Assembly (NCBI RefSeq): GCF_009696065.1
Contig: NZ_VUMS01000015.1
Span: forward strand, 33,345-97,344
Reading direction: 5' to 3'
DNA length: 64,000 bases
From: Oliverpabstia intestinalis
Lineage (GTDB): Bacteria > Bacillota > Clostridia > Lachnospirales > Lachnospiraceae
Below are positions 47,347 through 57,147 of the stretch, piece after piece. Within the stretch, counting starts at the first letter, position 1. Every line of letters starts with the position of its first letter. Under the pieces are notes generated by a model, which saw nothing but the letters and a program-made list of their open reading frames with translations, did not search any database and was not told where the DNA came from. The position numbers and the translations under genes were made by a program.

Positions 47347-49131
47347 ATGCGTTATTCGGATGATCTGATCGAAGAAATTCGAATGAAAAACGATATTGTA
47401 GATGTGATTTCCGGTTATGTGAAATTGCAGCGAAAAGGAAGTTCCTATTTCGGACTTTGTCCCTTTCATAATGAAAAATCACCGTCGTTTTCCGTAAGTC
47501 CCGGAAAGCAGATGTATTATTGCTTTGGATGTGGAGCTGGTGGTAATGTATTTACCTTTCTGATGGAATATGAGAACTTTACTTTTCCGGAGGCGCTGGA
47601 GATGCTGGCGGACCGTGCAGGAGTGGAACTTCCCAAAATGGAATATTCCAAAGAAGCGAAAGAACAGGCAGACCTGAAATCCGCACTTCTGGAGATAAAC
47701 AAGGAAGCGGCGAAGTTCTACTATTATCAGCTGCGCCAGAAAACCGGAGAACAGGGGATGGCATATCTGAAGGGCAGAGAACTCAGTGATGAGACCATCA
47801 ATAAGTTTGGTCTTGGGTATTCCGGCAAGTTCAGCAACAACCTGTACCGGTATCTGAAGGGAAAAAACTATTCAGATGAGCTCTTACGGCAGTCAGGGCT
47901 GTTTAATGTGGATGAAAAACGTGGCATGTATGATAAGTTCTGGAACCGTGTGATCTATCCGATCATGGATGTGAACAACCGTGTGATCGGATTCGGAGGC
48001 AGGGTGATGGGAGATGCAAAGCCCAAATATCTGAACTCACCGGTGACGAAGATCTTTGATAAGAGCCGGAATCTGTACGGACTGAATATGGCGCGTTCTT
48101 CGAGAAAGAAAAATCTGATCATCTGCGAGGGGTACATGGATGTGATCTCCATGCATCAGGCAGGATTTAACAATGCAGTGGCGTCTCTGGGAACAGCTCT
48201 GACCTCTCAGCAGGCCAGTCTCCTGAAACGGTATACCGATGAAGTCCTGATCATTTACGACAGTGATGAAGCGGGTGTGAAAGCAGCTCTCCGGGCCATC
48301 CCGATGTTAAAAACCGCCGGACTTTCCACGAAGGTCATCAATCTCAGGCCTTACAAGGATCCGGATGAATTTATCAAAAATATGGGAAAAGAAGCTTTTC
48401 AGGAGAGGCTGGATCACGGAATGAACAGTTTTATGTTTGAACTGAAGGCACTGGAAGGGCAGTATGATATGGAGGACCCGCAGGGTCGCACGGACTTTTT
48501 TAAAGAAACGGCAAAGCGGCTGCTGCGTTTTGAAGACGAGATTGAACGAAGCAGTTATATCAAAACCATTGCCGGAACTTATCAGGTCGAGCCGGAAGAA
48601 CTCAGAAAGATGGTGAACCGGCTGGCGATGAAGGGCGTGGGAATGACAGAGACTGTCAAACCAAAATCGGGTCTGAACAGGAATAAGGAAAAGCAGAACG
48701 GATACGAAGTATCTCAGAAACTGATGCTTACCTGGCTGACTTCTTATCCGGAGATTTTCGGAGAGGTAAGCCGTTATATCGGACCGGATGATTTTACAAG
48801 ACCCCTCTATCATCAGGTGGCTGAACTGCTATATGAGCAGTATCGGCAGGGCGAGCCAAACCCGGCGAGACTGTTGAACCGGTTTACGGACAGCGAGGAA
48901 CAGACCGAAGTGGCGGCTGTATTCAACGCGACGATCCCGCTGGACTCGGAACAGGAGAGGGAGCAGGCATTACTGGATGTGATATGCAGAATGAAGGAAG
49001 ACAGTATCGCCCACCGCACAGAGAATCTGGCACCTACAGACATGCAGGGGCTGATGAATCTGATGCAGGCGAAAAAAGAACTGGAAGAGTTAAAAGCCGG
49101 AAAGCTGCATTTGCATATTTCTTTTTGTTAA
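47347..49131 (+). CDS. dnaG: DNA primase
   Basis: A 594-residue primase. The N-terminal CHC2 zinc finger is CPFH...CFGCGAGG (within residues 38-64). The TOPRIM core has IICEGYMDVISMHQAGF and EVLIIYDSDEAGVKA. A C-terminal helicase-binding helical domain ends at about 590. It makes RNA primers at the replication fork. AAAGGAGAG is 7 bases before the ATG. rpoD follows, as in the macromolecular synthesis operon. Confidence 0.97.
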   Translation: MRYSDDLIEEIRMKNDIVDVISGYVKLQRKGSSYFGLCPFHNEKSPSFSVSPGKQMYYCFGCGAGGNVFTFLMEYENFTFPEALEMLADRAGVELPKMEYSKEAKEQADLKSALLEINKEAAKFYYYQLRQKTGEQGMAYLKGRELSDETINKFGLGYSGKFSNNLYRYLKGKNYSDELLRQSGLFNVDEKRGMYDKFWNRVIYPIMDVNNRVIGFGGRVMGDAKPKYLNSPVTKIFDKSRNLYGLNMARSSRKKNLIICEGYMDVISMHQAGFNNAVASLGTALTSQQASLLKRYTDEVLIIYDSDEAGVKAALRAIPMLKTAGLSTKVINLRPYKDPDEFIKNMGKEAFQERLDHGMNSFMFELKALEGQYDMEDPQGRTDFFKETAKRLLRFEDEIERSSYIKTIAGTYQVEPEELRKMVNRLAMKGVGMTETVKPKSGLNRNKEKQNGYEVSQKLMLTWLTSYPEIFGEVSRYIGPDDFTRPLYHQVAELLYEQYRQGEPNPARLLNRFTDSEEQTEVAAVFNATIPLDSEQEREQALLDVICRMKEDSIAHRTENLAPTDMQGLMNLMQAKKELEELKAGKLHLHISFC

Positions 49132-49171
49132 GGATAAAATATAAACAATATATGGAAGGATGGAAAAACAG

Positions 49172-50281
49172 ATGGAAATGGATAAAGCCCAATTTGCAGA
49201 ACAGTTGAAAAACCTTGTGGAATTAGGCAAGAAGAAGAAAAATGTGCTGGAGTATCAGGAAATCAATGATTTCTTTAAAGGAATCACCCTGAACAATGAG
49301 CAGATGGATCTGATCTTCGAATATCTGGAAGCCAATGGCGTGGATGTACTCCGGGTAACCGAGGACGACGCACTGCTGGATAATGAAGATATGCATATGG
49401 AAGAGGAGGAGGTGGATCTGGAAAATATAGACCTTTCCGTACCGGAAGGGGTCAGTATCGAGGATCCGGTTCGTATGTATCTGAAAGAGATCGGTAAAGT
49501 GCCTCTTCTGAGTGCAGAAGAGGAAATCGAACTGGCAAAACGGATGGAAAACGGCGATCAGGCGGCGAAAAAACGTCTGGCAGAAGCCAATCTTCGTCTG
49601 GTGGTCAGCATCGCAAAACGATATGTGGGACGCGGCATGTTGTTCCTGGATCTGATTCAGGAGGGAAATCTGGGTCTGATCAAAGCAGTGGAAAAATTTG
49701 ACTACACCAAAGGATATAAGTTCAGTACCTATGCAACCTGGTGGATCCGTCAGGCCATCACCCGTGCGATCGCCGATCAGGCAAGAACGATCCGTATCCC
49801 GGTGCATATGGTAGAAACCATCAACAAACTGATCCGTGTGTCCAGACAGTTACTGCAGGAGCTGGGCCGTGAACCTACGCCGGAAGAGATTGCAGAAGAG
49901 ATGAATATGCCGGTGGAAAGAGTCCGTGAGATCCTTAAGATTTCTCAGGAACCGGTTTCTCTGGAAACCCCGATCGGTGAAGAAGAAGATAGCCATCTGG
50001 GTGACTTTATCCAGGATGACAACGTTCCGGTACCTGCAGATGCAGCAGCCTTTACGCTGTTAAAAGAACAGCTGGTAGAGGTGCTGAGCACACTGACCGA
50101 GAGAGAACAGAAAGTACTTCGTCTGCGTTTCGGCCTGGATGATGGAAGAGCCAGAACACTGGAAGAAGTAGGAAAAGAATTCAGTGTCACAAGAGAACGT
50201 ATCCGTCAGATCGAAGCGAAAGCATTAAGAAAACTGCGTCACCCCAGCCGCAGCAGAAAGCTGAAGGATTATCTGGATTAA
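49172..50281 (+). CDS. rpoD: RNA polymerase primary sigma factor (sigma-A)
   Basis: A 369-residue sigma-70. Region 1.1-like N-terminus, region 1.2 ([19 protein letters not shown]), region 2 ([32 protein letters not shown]), region 3, and region 4.2 ([27 protein letters not shown]). The long non-conserved insertion of E. coli sigma-70 is absent, as is usual in Firmicutes. Candidate ATGs are at 49160, 49172 and 49178; GGAAGG abuts the first, so 49172 is favoured, but this is not certain. The stop overlaps the trmK ATG by one base. Confidence 0.96.
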   Translation: MEMDKAQFAEQLKNLVELGKKKKNVLEYQEINDFFKGITLNNEQMDLIFEYLEANGVDVLRVTEDDALLDNEDMHMEEEEVDLENIDLSVPEGVSIEDPVRMYLKEIGKVPLLSAEEEIELAKRMENGDQAAKKRLAEANLRLVVSIAKRYVGRGMLFLDLIQEGNLGLIKAVEKFDYTKGYKFSTYATWWIRQAITRAIADQARTIRIPVHMVETINKLIRVSRQLLQELGREPTPEEIAEEMNMPVERVREILKISQEPVSLETPIGEEEDSHLGDFIQDDNVPVPADAAAFTLLKEQLVEVLSTLTEREQKVLRLRFGLDDGRARTLEEVGKEFSVTRERIRQIEAKALRKLRHPSRSRKLKDYLD

Positions 50282-50982
50282 TGGAATTATCCAAAAGACT
50301 TCGGATGAATGCTTCTTTTGTGACACCGGGAAACCGGCTGGCAGATGTGGGAACGGATCATGGATATATTCCGATCGCTCTTTGCCTGGAAGGCGTAATT
50401 CCATCAGCTCTGGCTATGGATGTGAATCCGGGACCACTGGAGCGCGCAAAAGAACATATACAACAGTTTGATCTGGAAACAGATATACATACCCGCCTCT
50501 CCGATGGTGTACAGGCTTTGTGCCCCGGGGAGGCGGATTCTGTCCTGATTGCCGGAATGGGCGGGGCACTGACAGTGAAGATTCTGGAAGCAGGTGAAAA
50601 GGTGCTTGCTTCCGTAAAAGAACTGATCCTGCAACCCCAGTCAGAGATCGACAAAGTCCGGTCATACCTTCTGACTCATGGATATGTGATAGCCGGGGAA
50701 AAGATGGTATATGAAGACGGAAAATATTATCCCGCCATGCGGGCAGTACATGGGGAAATGCCGCTGTGGCAGGAGGTGGAGTTACAGTATGGAAAATATC
50801 TGCTGGAAGAGAAACATCCGGTATTAGAGGAATATCTGAAAGACAAACAGAAAACCTGCAGGAAAATACAGGAAAAACTCGCAGCAGACGGAAAGAAAGC
50901 AGAAAAGATCACCGCACGGCAAAAAGAGCTGGAGGACGAACTTCGGCTGATCGGGCAGGCACTGGAGGTGTATGAACGATGA
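50281..50982 (+). CDS. trmK: tRNA (adenine(22)-N(1))-methyltransferase
   Basis: A 233-residue Rossmann-fold methyltransferase. The SAM-binding motif I is LADVGTDHGYIPIAL, followed by AMDVNPGPLERAKEHI, and the catalytic-region motif is VLIAGMGGALTVKIL. A C-terminal coiled coil (KDKQKTCRKIQEKLAADGKK) matches TrmK, which methylates A22 of some tRNAs. It overlaps rpoD by one base and nif3 by 4, so it is translationally coupled to both. Confidence 0.93.
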   Translation: MELSKRLRMNASFVTPGNRLADVGTDHGYIPIALCLEGVIPSALAMDVNPGPLERAKEHIQQFDLETDIHTRLSDGVQALCPGEADSVLIAGMGGALTVKILEAGEKVLASVKELILQPQSEIDKVRSYLLTHGYVIAGEKMVYEDGKYYPAMRAVHGEMPLWQEVELQYGKYLLEEKHPVLEEYLKDKQKTCRKIQEKLAADGKKAEKITARQKELEDELRLIGQALEVYER

Positions 50983-51749
50983 TATGTAAAGAAGTTATGA
51001 GAAAGCTGGAAGAACGGTGGAATCCTTCCTATGCACTGGAATGGGATAACGTAGGACTTCTGGTGGGAAGAGAAGAAAAAGAAATCAAAAAAATATTTAC
51101 AGCACTGGATGCTACAGAAGAGACGATCGCACAGGCACTGGAATTCGGTTCGGATCTTCTGATCACCCATCACCCGATGATTTTTTCACCGGTAAAAAAA
51201 GTGACCAGTGCAGATTTTATCGGCCGCAGACTGATCACGATGATCCAGGCGGATCTGTGTTATTATGCAATGCATACGAACTTTGATGTGAAGGGGATGG
51301 CACAGCTGAATCAGGAATGTCTGGGACTTACGGACTGTGAAGTGCTGGAAGAAACCGCTCCCGGGGAAGGCATCGGAAGAGTAGGTGCGCTGGAAGGGAC
51401 GATGGATCTGAAACAATTTGCCGGAAAAGTAAGAAACGACTTTGAGATTCCGGATGTACGGATGTACGGAGATCCGGCAGCGATCATTCATCGTGTGGCA
51501 GTGAGCAGCGGATCCGGAAAAAGTATGATCCGTGGTGCAATTGAAAAAGGTGCCGATGTGATCGTTACCGGAGATGTGGATTATCATTCGGCAATTGATG
51601 CCGTTGCGCAGGGAATTGCTGTGATCGATGCCGGTCATTATGGAACTGAATATGGATTTATCGCATATATGAGACAGGAACTGGAAACTATGTTTCCGGA
51701 GCTTGCGGTAGGCACTGCCAGAGTGCATCATCCGTACCGGGTGGTGTAG
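50979..51749 (+). CDS. Nif3-like dinuclear metal center protein
   Basis: A 256-residue Nif3/YqfO-family protein. Metal-binding segments are LLITHHPMIFSP and YAMHTNFDVKGMAQ in the first half and VTGDVDYHSAIDA and IDAGHYGTEY in the second. The family is often annotated GTP cyclohydrolase I type 2, but that activity is doubtful for most members. It lacks the CutA-like insertion, so it is the short form. It overlaps trmK by ATGA, a highly conserved pairing in Firmicutes. Confidence 0.93.
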   Translation: MICKEVMRKLEERWNPSYALEWDNVGLLVGREEKEIKKIFTALDATEETIAQALEFGSDLLITHHPMIFSPVKKVTSADFIGRRLITMIQADLCYYAMHTNFDVKGMAQLNQECLGLTDCEVLEETAPGEGIGRVGALEGTMDLKQFAGKVRNDFEIPDVRMYGDPAAIIHRVAVSSGSGKSMIRGAIEKGADVIVTGDVDYHSAIDAVAQGIAVIDAGHYGTEYGFIAYMRQELETMFPELAVGTARVHHPYRVV

Positions 51750-51773
51750 CGGCAGCTGAAAGGAGTGGTGAAG

Positions 51774-53441
51774 ATGGGACTTAAGATGTGTAAAGTAACA
51801 GTGGGTTCCAGGGAGAAAGCATATCCGGATGGAACACCTTTTGGAGAAATTGTCAAAGATTTCGACCAGGATTGTAAGTATCCGGTGGTTCTGGTAACGG
51901 TAGACGGAAAACTTCGCGAACTTCATAAAAAGATTCACCGGGACTGCCGGATCTCACTGGTGACGGTGGCGGACAGTATCGGTCATAAAACATACAAAAG
52001 AAGCATGAATCTACTGCTGTTAAAGGCGGTATATCATGTGGCAGGACATGAGAAGATCCGGAAGATTGTCCTGCATTTTACGGTGGGAGAGGGATTTTAC
52101 TATACGATTGATGGAGATGTGACGATTGATCAGCCATTTCTGGATCAGGTGGAAACGTATATGCATGAGCTGGTGGAAAAACATGTACCGGTGATGAAAC
52201 GGAGTGTGTCTACCGCCTCTGCGCTGGATCTCTTTTACAAATATGGTATGTATGACAAAGAAAAACTGTTTCGTTACCGGAGAAGTTCCCGCGTAAATAT
52301 CTATAATCTCGAGGAATTCGAGGATTATTTTTACGGGTATATGGTATGGCATACCGGATATCTGAAATATTTCAAATTGTATCCGTATGACGAGGGCTTT
52401 GTGATGCAGATGCCAACCCGGAAAGAACCGGAAAAACTGCCGCCGTTTACGCCGTCACCGAAGATTTTTCAGGTGCAGAAAGAGGCGGAAAAATGGGGCG
52501 AGATGATGGGAGTTTCCGTGGTAGGGGAACTGAACGAGAAGATCTCGAAAGGAAAAATGCAGGAACTGCTGCTGATCTCGGAAGCCCTGCAGGAGGGAAG
52601 AATCTCAAAGATCGCAGAGCAGATCATCGAGCGTGGCGGTGTAAAATTCGTTATGATCGCCGGACCATCCTCCTCAGGAAAAACCACATTTTCTCATCGC
52701 CTGTCAATCCAGCTGGCGGCTCACGGGATGAAACCGCATCCGATCGCAGTGGATAATTATTTTGTAAACCGGGAAGATACGCCGCGGGATGAAAACGGGA
52801 ACTACAATTACGAGTGTCTGGAAGCTATCGATGTGGAACTTTTCAACCGCGATATGAATGCGCTGCTTAAGGGAGAGCGGGTGGAACTGCCACGGTTTAA
52901 TTTCAAACTGGGAAAACGGGAATACAAAGGGGATTTCCTGCAGATGCAGCCGAACGATATTCTGGTGATTGAGGGAATCCACGGACTGAACGACCGGCTG
53001 AGCTATTCGCTTCCGACGGAGAGCAAATTCAAGATCTATATCAGTGCGCTGACGCAGTTAAATATTGACGAACACAACCGGATTCCGACGACGGACGGAC
53101 GATTGATTCGCCGGATTGTCCGGGATAACCGGACGAGAGGAACGAGTGCGAAAGCAACGATTGCGATGTGGCCGTCGGTTCGCCGTGGAGAGGATGAAAA
53201 TATCTTCCCCTATCAGGAACAGGCAGATGCAATGTTTAACTCGGCACTTCTGTATGAACTGGCAGTGCTGAAACTGTACGCGGAGCCGGTACTCTTCCAG
53301 ATCGGCCCGGACGAACCGGAGTATCAGGAAGCGAAGCGGCTGTTAAAATTCCTGGATTATTTTGTGGGGATCCCCAGTGAGGATATCCCGAAGAATTCTA
53401 TCCTGAGGGAATTTGTGGGCGGCAGCTGCTTTGATGTGTAA
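51774..53441 (+). CDS. TGS/ThrRS-editing-like N-terminus fused to uridine kinase
   Basis: A 555-residue fusion. Residues about 1-60 are a TGS-like domain, and 60-230 resemble the threonyl-tRNA synthetase second additional domain (DLFYKYGMYDKEKLFRYRRSS). The C-terminal ~270 residues are a P-loop uridine kinase (IAGPSSSGKTTFSHRLSIQL, then AVDNYFVNREDTPRD and VIEGIHGLNDRLS). The architecture is common in Clostridia, but its physiological role is unknown. AAAGGAG is 8 bases before ATG 51774; a GTG at 51765 overlaps it. Confidence 0.9.
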   Translation: MGLKMCKVTVGSREKAYPDGTPFGEIVKDFDQDCKYPVVLVTVDGKLRELHKKIHRDCRISLVTVADSIGHKTYKRSMNLLLLKAVYHVAGHEKIRKIVLHFTVGEGFYYTIDGDVTIDQPFLDQVETYMHELVEKHVPVMKRSVSTASALDLFYKYGMYDKEKLFRYRRSSRVNIYNLEEFEDYFYGYMVWHTGYLKYFKLYPYDEGFVMQMPTRKEPEKLPPFTPSPKIFQVQKEAEKWGEMMGVSVVGELNEKISKGKMQELLLISEALQEGRISKIAEQIIERGGVKFVMIAGPSSSGKTTFSHRLSIQLAAHGMKPHPIAVDNYFVNREDTPRDENGNYNYECLEAIDVELFNRDMNALLKGERVELPRFNFKLGKREYKGDFLQMQPNDILVIEGIHGLNDRLSYSLPTESKFKIYISALTQLNIDEHNRIPTTDGRLIRRIVRDNRTRGTSAKATIAMWPSVRRGEDENIFPYQEQADAMFNSALLYELAVLKLYAEPVLFQIGPDEPEYQEAKRLLKFLDYFVGIPSEDIPKNSILREFVGGSCFDV

Positions 53442-53478
53442 AATAATGTACAGAAAATATATAAAAGATATATGAAAA

Positions 53479-53517
53479 AATGTCAGGGGTGAAAGCGATT
53501 TTGTCCCTGTCATTTTC
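53479..53517 (+). terminator. Terminator after the uridine kinase fusion
   Basis: AATGTCAGGG pairs, with one mismatch, with CCCTGTCATT and is followed by TT; the 3' arm itself ends T-rich. It lies 38 bases after the stop and just before the next gene. Confidence 0.55.
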
Positions 53518-53536
53518 AAAAGAAAGGGTGGAAAGT

Positions 53537-54157
53537 ATGAAAGTATTGATGTTAAACGGAAGCGCAAAAAAAGAAGGCAATACATACCAGTCTCTTCTGG
53601 AAGTAGGAAAGGAACTGGAAAGACAGGGCATCGAGTATGAGATCTTTCAGATCGGCAGTCAGCCGGTGAGAGACTGTATCGGATGTGGACAGTGTAATGA
53701 AAATGGCTGTGTGTTTGCGGATGACAAGGTCAATGCATTCGTGGCAAAGGCAAAAGAGGCGGACGGATTTGTCTTCGGTACACCGGTCTATTATGCACAT
53801 CCAAGCGGACGGATCCTGTCATTTCTGGACAGAGTATTTTACAGCAGCGGCAGAGTATTTGCCTTCAAACCGGCGGCTTCTGTAGCAGTGGCAAGACGCG
53901 GTGGATGCAGTGCTTCCTTCGATGTACTGAATAAATATTATGGCATCTGCCAGATGCCGGTAGCCGGCTCTACTTACTGGAACATGGTACACGGCTGTGA
54001 ACCGGGGGAAGTGAAGCTGGATACAGAAGGAATGCAGACCATGCGGAATCTGGCAAAGAACCTGGCCTGGATGATGAAATGTTTTGAAGCCGGAAAAGTA
54101 GCAGGTGTGCCACTTCCGGAGACAGAGAGAGGAAATCAGACAAACTTTATCCGATGA
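53537..54157 (+). CDS. NADPH-dependent FMN reductase-like flavodoxin-fold protein
   Basis: A 206-residue protein. The FMN phosphate-binding loop is MLNGSAKKEGNTY at residues 4-16; GTPVYYAHPSG is the flavin-contact strand, and VARRGGCSAS is typical of the family. A CIGCGQC motif with a further Cys (NGCVFADD) at about 48-60 may bind an Fe-S cluster, as in iron-sulfur flavoproteins, or be redox-active. The start at 53537 has GGGTGG upstream. Its stop overlaps the start of an Fe-S/FMN membrane protein (ATGATGA), which suggests an electron-transfer pair. Confidence 0.88.
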   Translation: MKVLMLNGSAKKEGNTYQSLLEVGKELERQGIEYEIFQIGSQPVRDCIGCGQCNENGCVFADDKVNAFVAKAKEADGFVFGTPVYYAHPSGRILSFLDRVFYSSGRVFAFKPAASVAVARRGGCSASFDVLNKYYGICQMPVAGSTYWNMVHGCEPGEVKLDTEGMQTMRNLAKNLAWMMKCFEAGKVAGVPLPETERGNQTNFIR

Positions 54158-55662
54158 TGAAAAAACAATATTCTAAGGTTATAAAAATTGTAATCCAGAT
54201 TCTGTTTTTTCTGTGGATACCGGAGTCTTTTGCTGCCAGTCTGTATGCGGTAAAAAAGCTGATCCATGCGGTTTCGGTGATGGATTTTACTTATGCGCGG
54301 GAACCGGTTCTTCTGCTGCTGGAAACTGTTGTAACAACAGCGGTTTTCGGACGGTATTACTGCGGATATATCTGTAGTTTTGGTGCGGCACAGGATCTGA
54401 GTTATGATTTGGGAAACCTGATACGAAAACAGACAAAATACCGTAAGAAACGTATGCTTTCGGTGAAAACAGACAAAATTCTTTCCAAACTGAAATATCC
54501 TGTTCTGGTGATTGTGGCAGTGAGTGCTGTCTGGAAGAAAAATCTGCTGGATGTCATCAGCCCCTGGAAGGGATTTGCCAGTCTGCTGTCACTGCTGAGA
54601 GGAAATTTCAGCAAAGAGAATCTGATTTCTGCAGGTGTCTGGATCTGTATCATTGTTCTGGTCATATCGGCAGTATTTTTCAGAGCGTTTTGCAGATATC
54701 TGTGTCCGATGGGAGCAATTTATACACTGCTTTCCTTTTTCTCTTTGGACAGAAGAAAGCGAAGCTGCAAAAACAGCGGAGATTGTTCAATCTGTCCGTA
54801 TCAGTGCAAACAGCAGAAAAGTAACCGCTGGGGTCTTGCGGTGACAATACTTGTCTTTTCCTGCATGAATCTGTATCTGTTAAAAGCAACGGGAAATGAA
54901 ACGGCAAGCGGAACAGCAGATGTAAAAGTGACAGAGAAAGGGTCGTATACAGATGGAACGTATACAGGAACCGGTAATGGATTCCGTGGTAAGATCGATG
55001 TGACGGTCACTATTAAAAATGGAAATATTTCTGATGTGCAGGTGCAGGATTATGAAGATGATGCTACTTATATGCAGAGCGTTATCAGAGAGCTGATTCC
55101 GAAAGTGCTGAAAGAACAATCAACAGAGGTGGATACGGTTTCCGGTGCGACCTACAGCAGCAAAGGACTCCTGAAAGCTGTAGATCAGGCGATTTATCCG
55201 GAAAAAACAGAAAACGGGACAGATGTCACGAGTCAGATCCGGCTGAAAGACGGTAACTATGAGGGAACAGCCAATGGCTTTCGCGGAGAAATCAAAGTAG
55301 AAGTTACGGTAAAAGATCAGAAAGCAGAAAAAATCAGAATTCTATCTTATTATGACAATGAGGAATATCTTTTCCATGTGGCACCGGCAGTGATCACAGA
55401 AGTGCTGGAAAATAAACCGCTGGATACCGATGCTGTTTCGGGCGCGACATACAGCTGTAATGGTCTGACCAGAGCCATAGAAAATGCGTTGCAGGTAGAG
55501 GAAGATACCTATACCATTCTGGAAGCAAAACCACGCGCCGAAAAACATAAGAAAGCGCACCATCAGGTTCAGAAATTCGTAGAATCGGAGGAACAGTACG
55601 AAGAACTTGTGGAAAAATACAAAGAACTGATTTACGATTCCAACGGAAAGAAAAAAGAATAA
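54154..55662 (+). CDS. Membrane Fe-S protein with two extracytoplasmic FMN-binding domains
   Basis: A 502-residue protein. The N-terminal ~245 residues are a NapH/NosR-like membrane part with about five helices and Cys motifs FGRYYCGYICSFGAAQ, CRYLCPMGAIY (Cys180, Cys184) and CKNSGDCSICPYQC (205-218), which would hold [4Fe-4S] clusters. Two FMN_bind domains follow (about 265-345 and 365-445), each with the SGATYS motif (330-335 and 429-434), whose Thr is the usual site of covalent FMN attached by ApbE. It ends with a charged tail. I infer electron transfer from a cytosolic donor to an outside acceptor. No apbE or terminal reductase is adjacent. Confidence 0.88.
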   Translation: MMKKQYSKVIKIVIQILFFLWIPESFAASLYAVKKLIHAVSVMDFTYAREPVLLLLETVVTTAVFGRYYCGYICSFGAAQDLSYDLGNLIRKQTKYRKKRMLSVKTDKILSKLKYPVLVIVAVSAVWKKNLLDVISPWKGFASLLSLLRGNFSKENLISAGVWICIIVLVISAVFFRAFCRYLCPMGAIYTLLSFFSLDRRKRSCKNSGDCSICPYQCKQQKSNRWGLAVTILVFSCMNLYLLKATGNETASGTADVKVTEKGSYTDGTYTGTGNGFRGKIDVTVTIKNGNISDVQVQDYEDDATYMQSVIRELIPKVLKEQSTEVDTVSGATYSSKGLLKAVDQAIYPEKTENGTDVTSQIRLKDGNYEGTANGFRGEIKVEVTVKDQKAEKIRILSYYDNEEYLFHVAPAVITEVLENKPLDTDAVSGATYSCNGLTRAIENALQVEEDTYTILEAKPRAEKHKKAHHQVQKFVESEEQYEELVEKYKELIYDSNGKKKE

Positions 55663-55671
55663 AAAGTGATA

Positions 55672-55718
55672 AAAAGGAGTTTTCAAAAAACGTTTATATG
55701 TTATTGAAAACTCCTTTT
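55672..55718. terminator. Bidirectional terminator between convergent genes
   Basis: AAAAGGAGTTTTCA and TGAAAACTCCTTTT form a perfect 14-bp stem with T-runs on both strands. It serves the FMN-binding gene (+) and the DUF1648 gene (-). Confidence 0.85.
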
Positions 55719-55734
55719 GTGTTTTGTTCGGTTG

Positions 55735-57147
55735 TCAGTTATCAAACATATGATCTTTCAGCTCCTGATACCAGTTTTCTGCCTGTATTTTTGTCGGAGC
55801 CGTAAGAAATACCGTGTATTCATCGGTCTGAATGGAAAGAACCGGGGATTCATCCAGCTCTACATACATTCTGCACGGACCGGTTTTCTTTCCTCTAAAC
55901 ACACCGAGCAGCTGATGCCCGTCAGCGGATCCGTTGGAGCGGACGAAGGAATCGTCCGGCAGGCTGTCCAGAAGCTGCAGATCCAGGATCTCGTCTGTAG
56001 AGAAAGAAGTGTCAGTGTAACCGGAAGTGATAGAAACCTGTGTGCCATCGATGGTCATCTGCACCGGAACAAAATCCATACGTATGAACAGTCCACACAT
56101 CCAGATCAGAAGTCCGGCTATTACAACGAACATGCTGACTGTGAGGATTTTTCCGGCAGGTCTTCCTATATTGGTGGTGAAATTCGTGGTGCAAAAACGG
56201 TCAGGAACCATAAACCTTGGATCAGCCGGATTGTCATACCAGCCGTTTCGCCAGTAATAATCGTCATCCACATACATCGGTTCGTCATCGGCGGCAAGAA
56301 TCTGTGCTTTTTTCTTCTTTAAGCGGAAGTACATCACAAAAACTGCAACGATGGGAATCGTCTGGAAAATAAAAAAGAGCAGGTGTGACCACCAGTACCA
56401 TTCAAGATCATTTGCAAGGAAAAAGATCTCACTGATAAATGCCAGACTGTTACACAGACTGTAGAAGAAAAACATCCGGGACCAGTAACGGTGTTCCTGG
56501 GTGTTGATTGCCACATTGATCTCCGTATGTGCACTGTAGATCCGGTTGCCGTTTTTCGAGTAGCCCCAGGCGAACAGAAGAAAAAACAGCCAGAGGACGA
56601 TCCAGGTAATCAGGAAGATCCCGCCGCTGGTATCGGTGAGGATATAGTTGCGGATACGGGAGAAAAACAATGGTATAAAAACCATCACCAGTGGAAGCAG
56701 ATGCCAGTACAGCGGGAGCGCTGCCTTCTGGGTATGTATGGCAGTACGGGTGTCGGCAGCTGCGGTAAAAGGTTCTTTTGTCGTATTGCCCAGTCCCTGT
56801 TCCAGCTTCAGAAGATACAGCTGACGGTGGGCACTGTACAGCAAAGAGACTGCACGGGCAAGAAATACACAAAACCAGATGCACCAGAGCGTTATGCCTA
56901 TGGAAGCCAGCCAGAAAAATGGAATGGCAACTACAACGCCAAGAACCAGATGCAGCAGATAAAACTTCCGGATGTGTTTTTGATAGCTGTCTGTCAGCTG
57001 AGCCACCGGAGACAGGGAGATAGCAGATTCAGGAAGATGGACACCAAGGAGCATCCCGTTCCGATAGGTTGCCGAACTTCCATAAACCGCCCAGGTGATG
57101 CCGACCATGATCAGGTCCGTGATCGCAAGAATCCAAAAGAGCATCAT
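55735..57147 (-). CDS. DUF1648/DUF5808 membrane protein with PH-like C-terminus
   Basis: A 470-residue membrane protein. The N-terminal part has about seven helices with a DUF1648-like start (TYRNGMLLGVHLPESA). A DUF5808-like segment (YVDDDYYWRNGWYDNPADPRFMVPDR) lies between helices, and the C-terminal ~110 residues form a bacterial PH-like domain. Related genes lie next to YtrA-type GntR regulators and are thought to respond to envelope stress or antimicrobials. The start at 57147 overlaps the regulator's stop (ATGA), so the two are co-translated. Confidence 0.85.
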   Translation of the reverse strand: MMLFWILAITDLIMVGITWAVYGSSATYRNGMLLGVHLPESAISLSPVAQLTDSYQKHIRKFYLLHLVLGVVVAIPFFWLASIGITLWCIWFCVFLARAVSLLYSAHRQLYLLKLEQGLGNTTKEPFTAAADTRTAIHTQKAALPLYWHLLPLVMVFIPLFFSRIRNYILTDTSGGIFLITWIVLWLFFLLFAWGYSKNGNRIYSAHTEINVAINTQEHRYWSRMFFFYSLCNSLAFISEIFFLANDLEWYWWSHLLFFIFQTIPIVAVFVMYFRLKKKKAQILAADDEPMYVDDDYYWRNGWYDNPADPRFMVPDRFCTTNFTTNIGRPAGKILTVSMFVVIAGLLIWMCGLFIRMDFVPVQMTIDGTQVSITSGYTDTSFSTDEILDLQLLDSLPDDSFVRSNGSADGHQLLGVFRGKKTGPCRMYVELDESPVLSIQTDEYTVFLTAPTKIQAENWYQELKDHMFDN

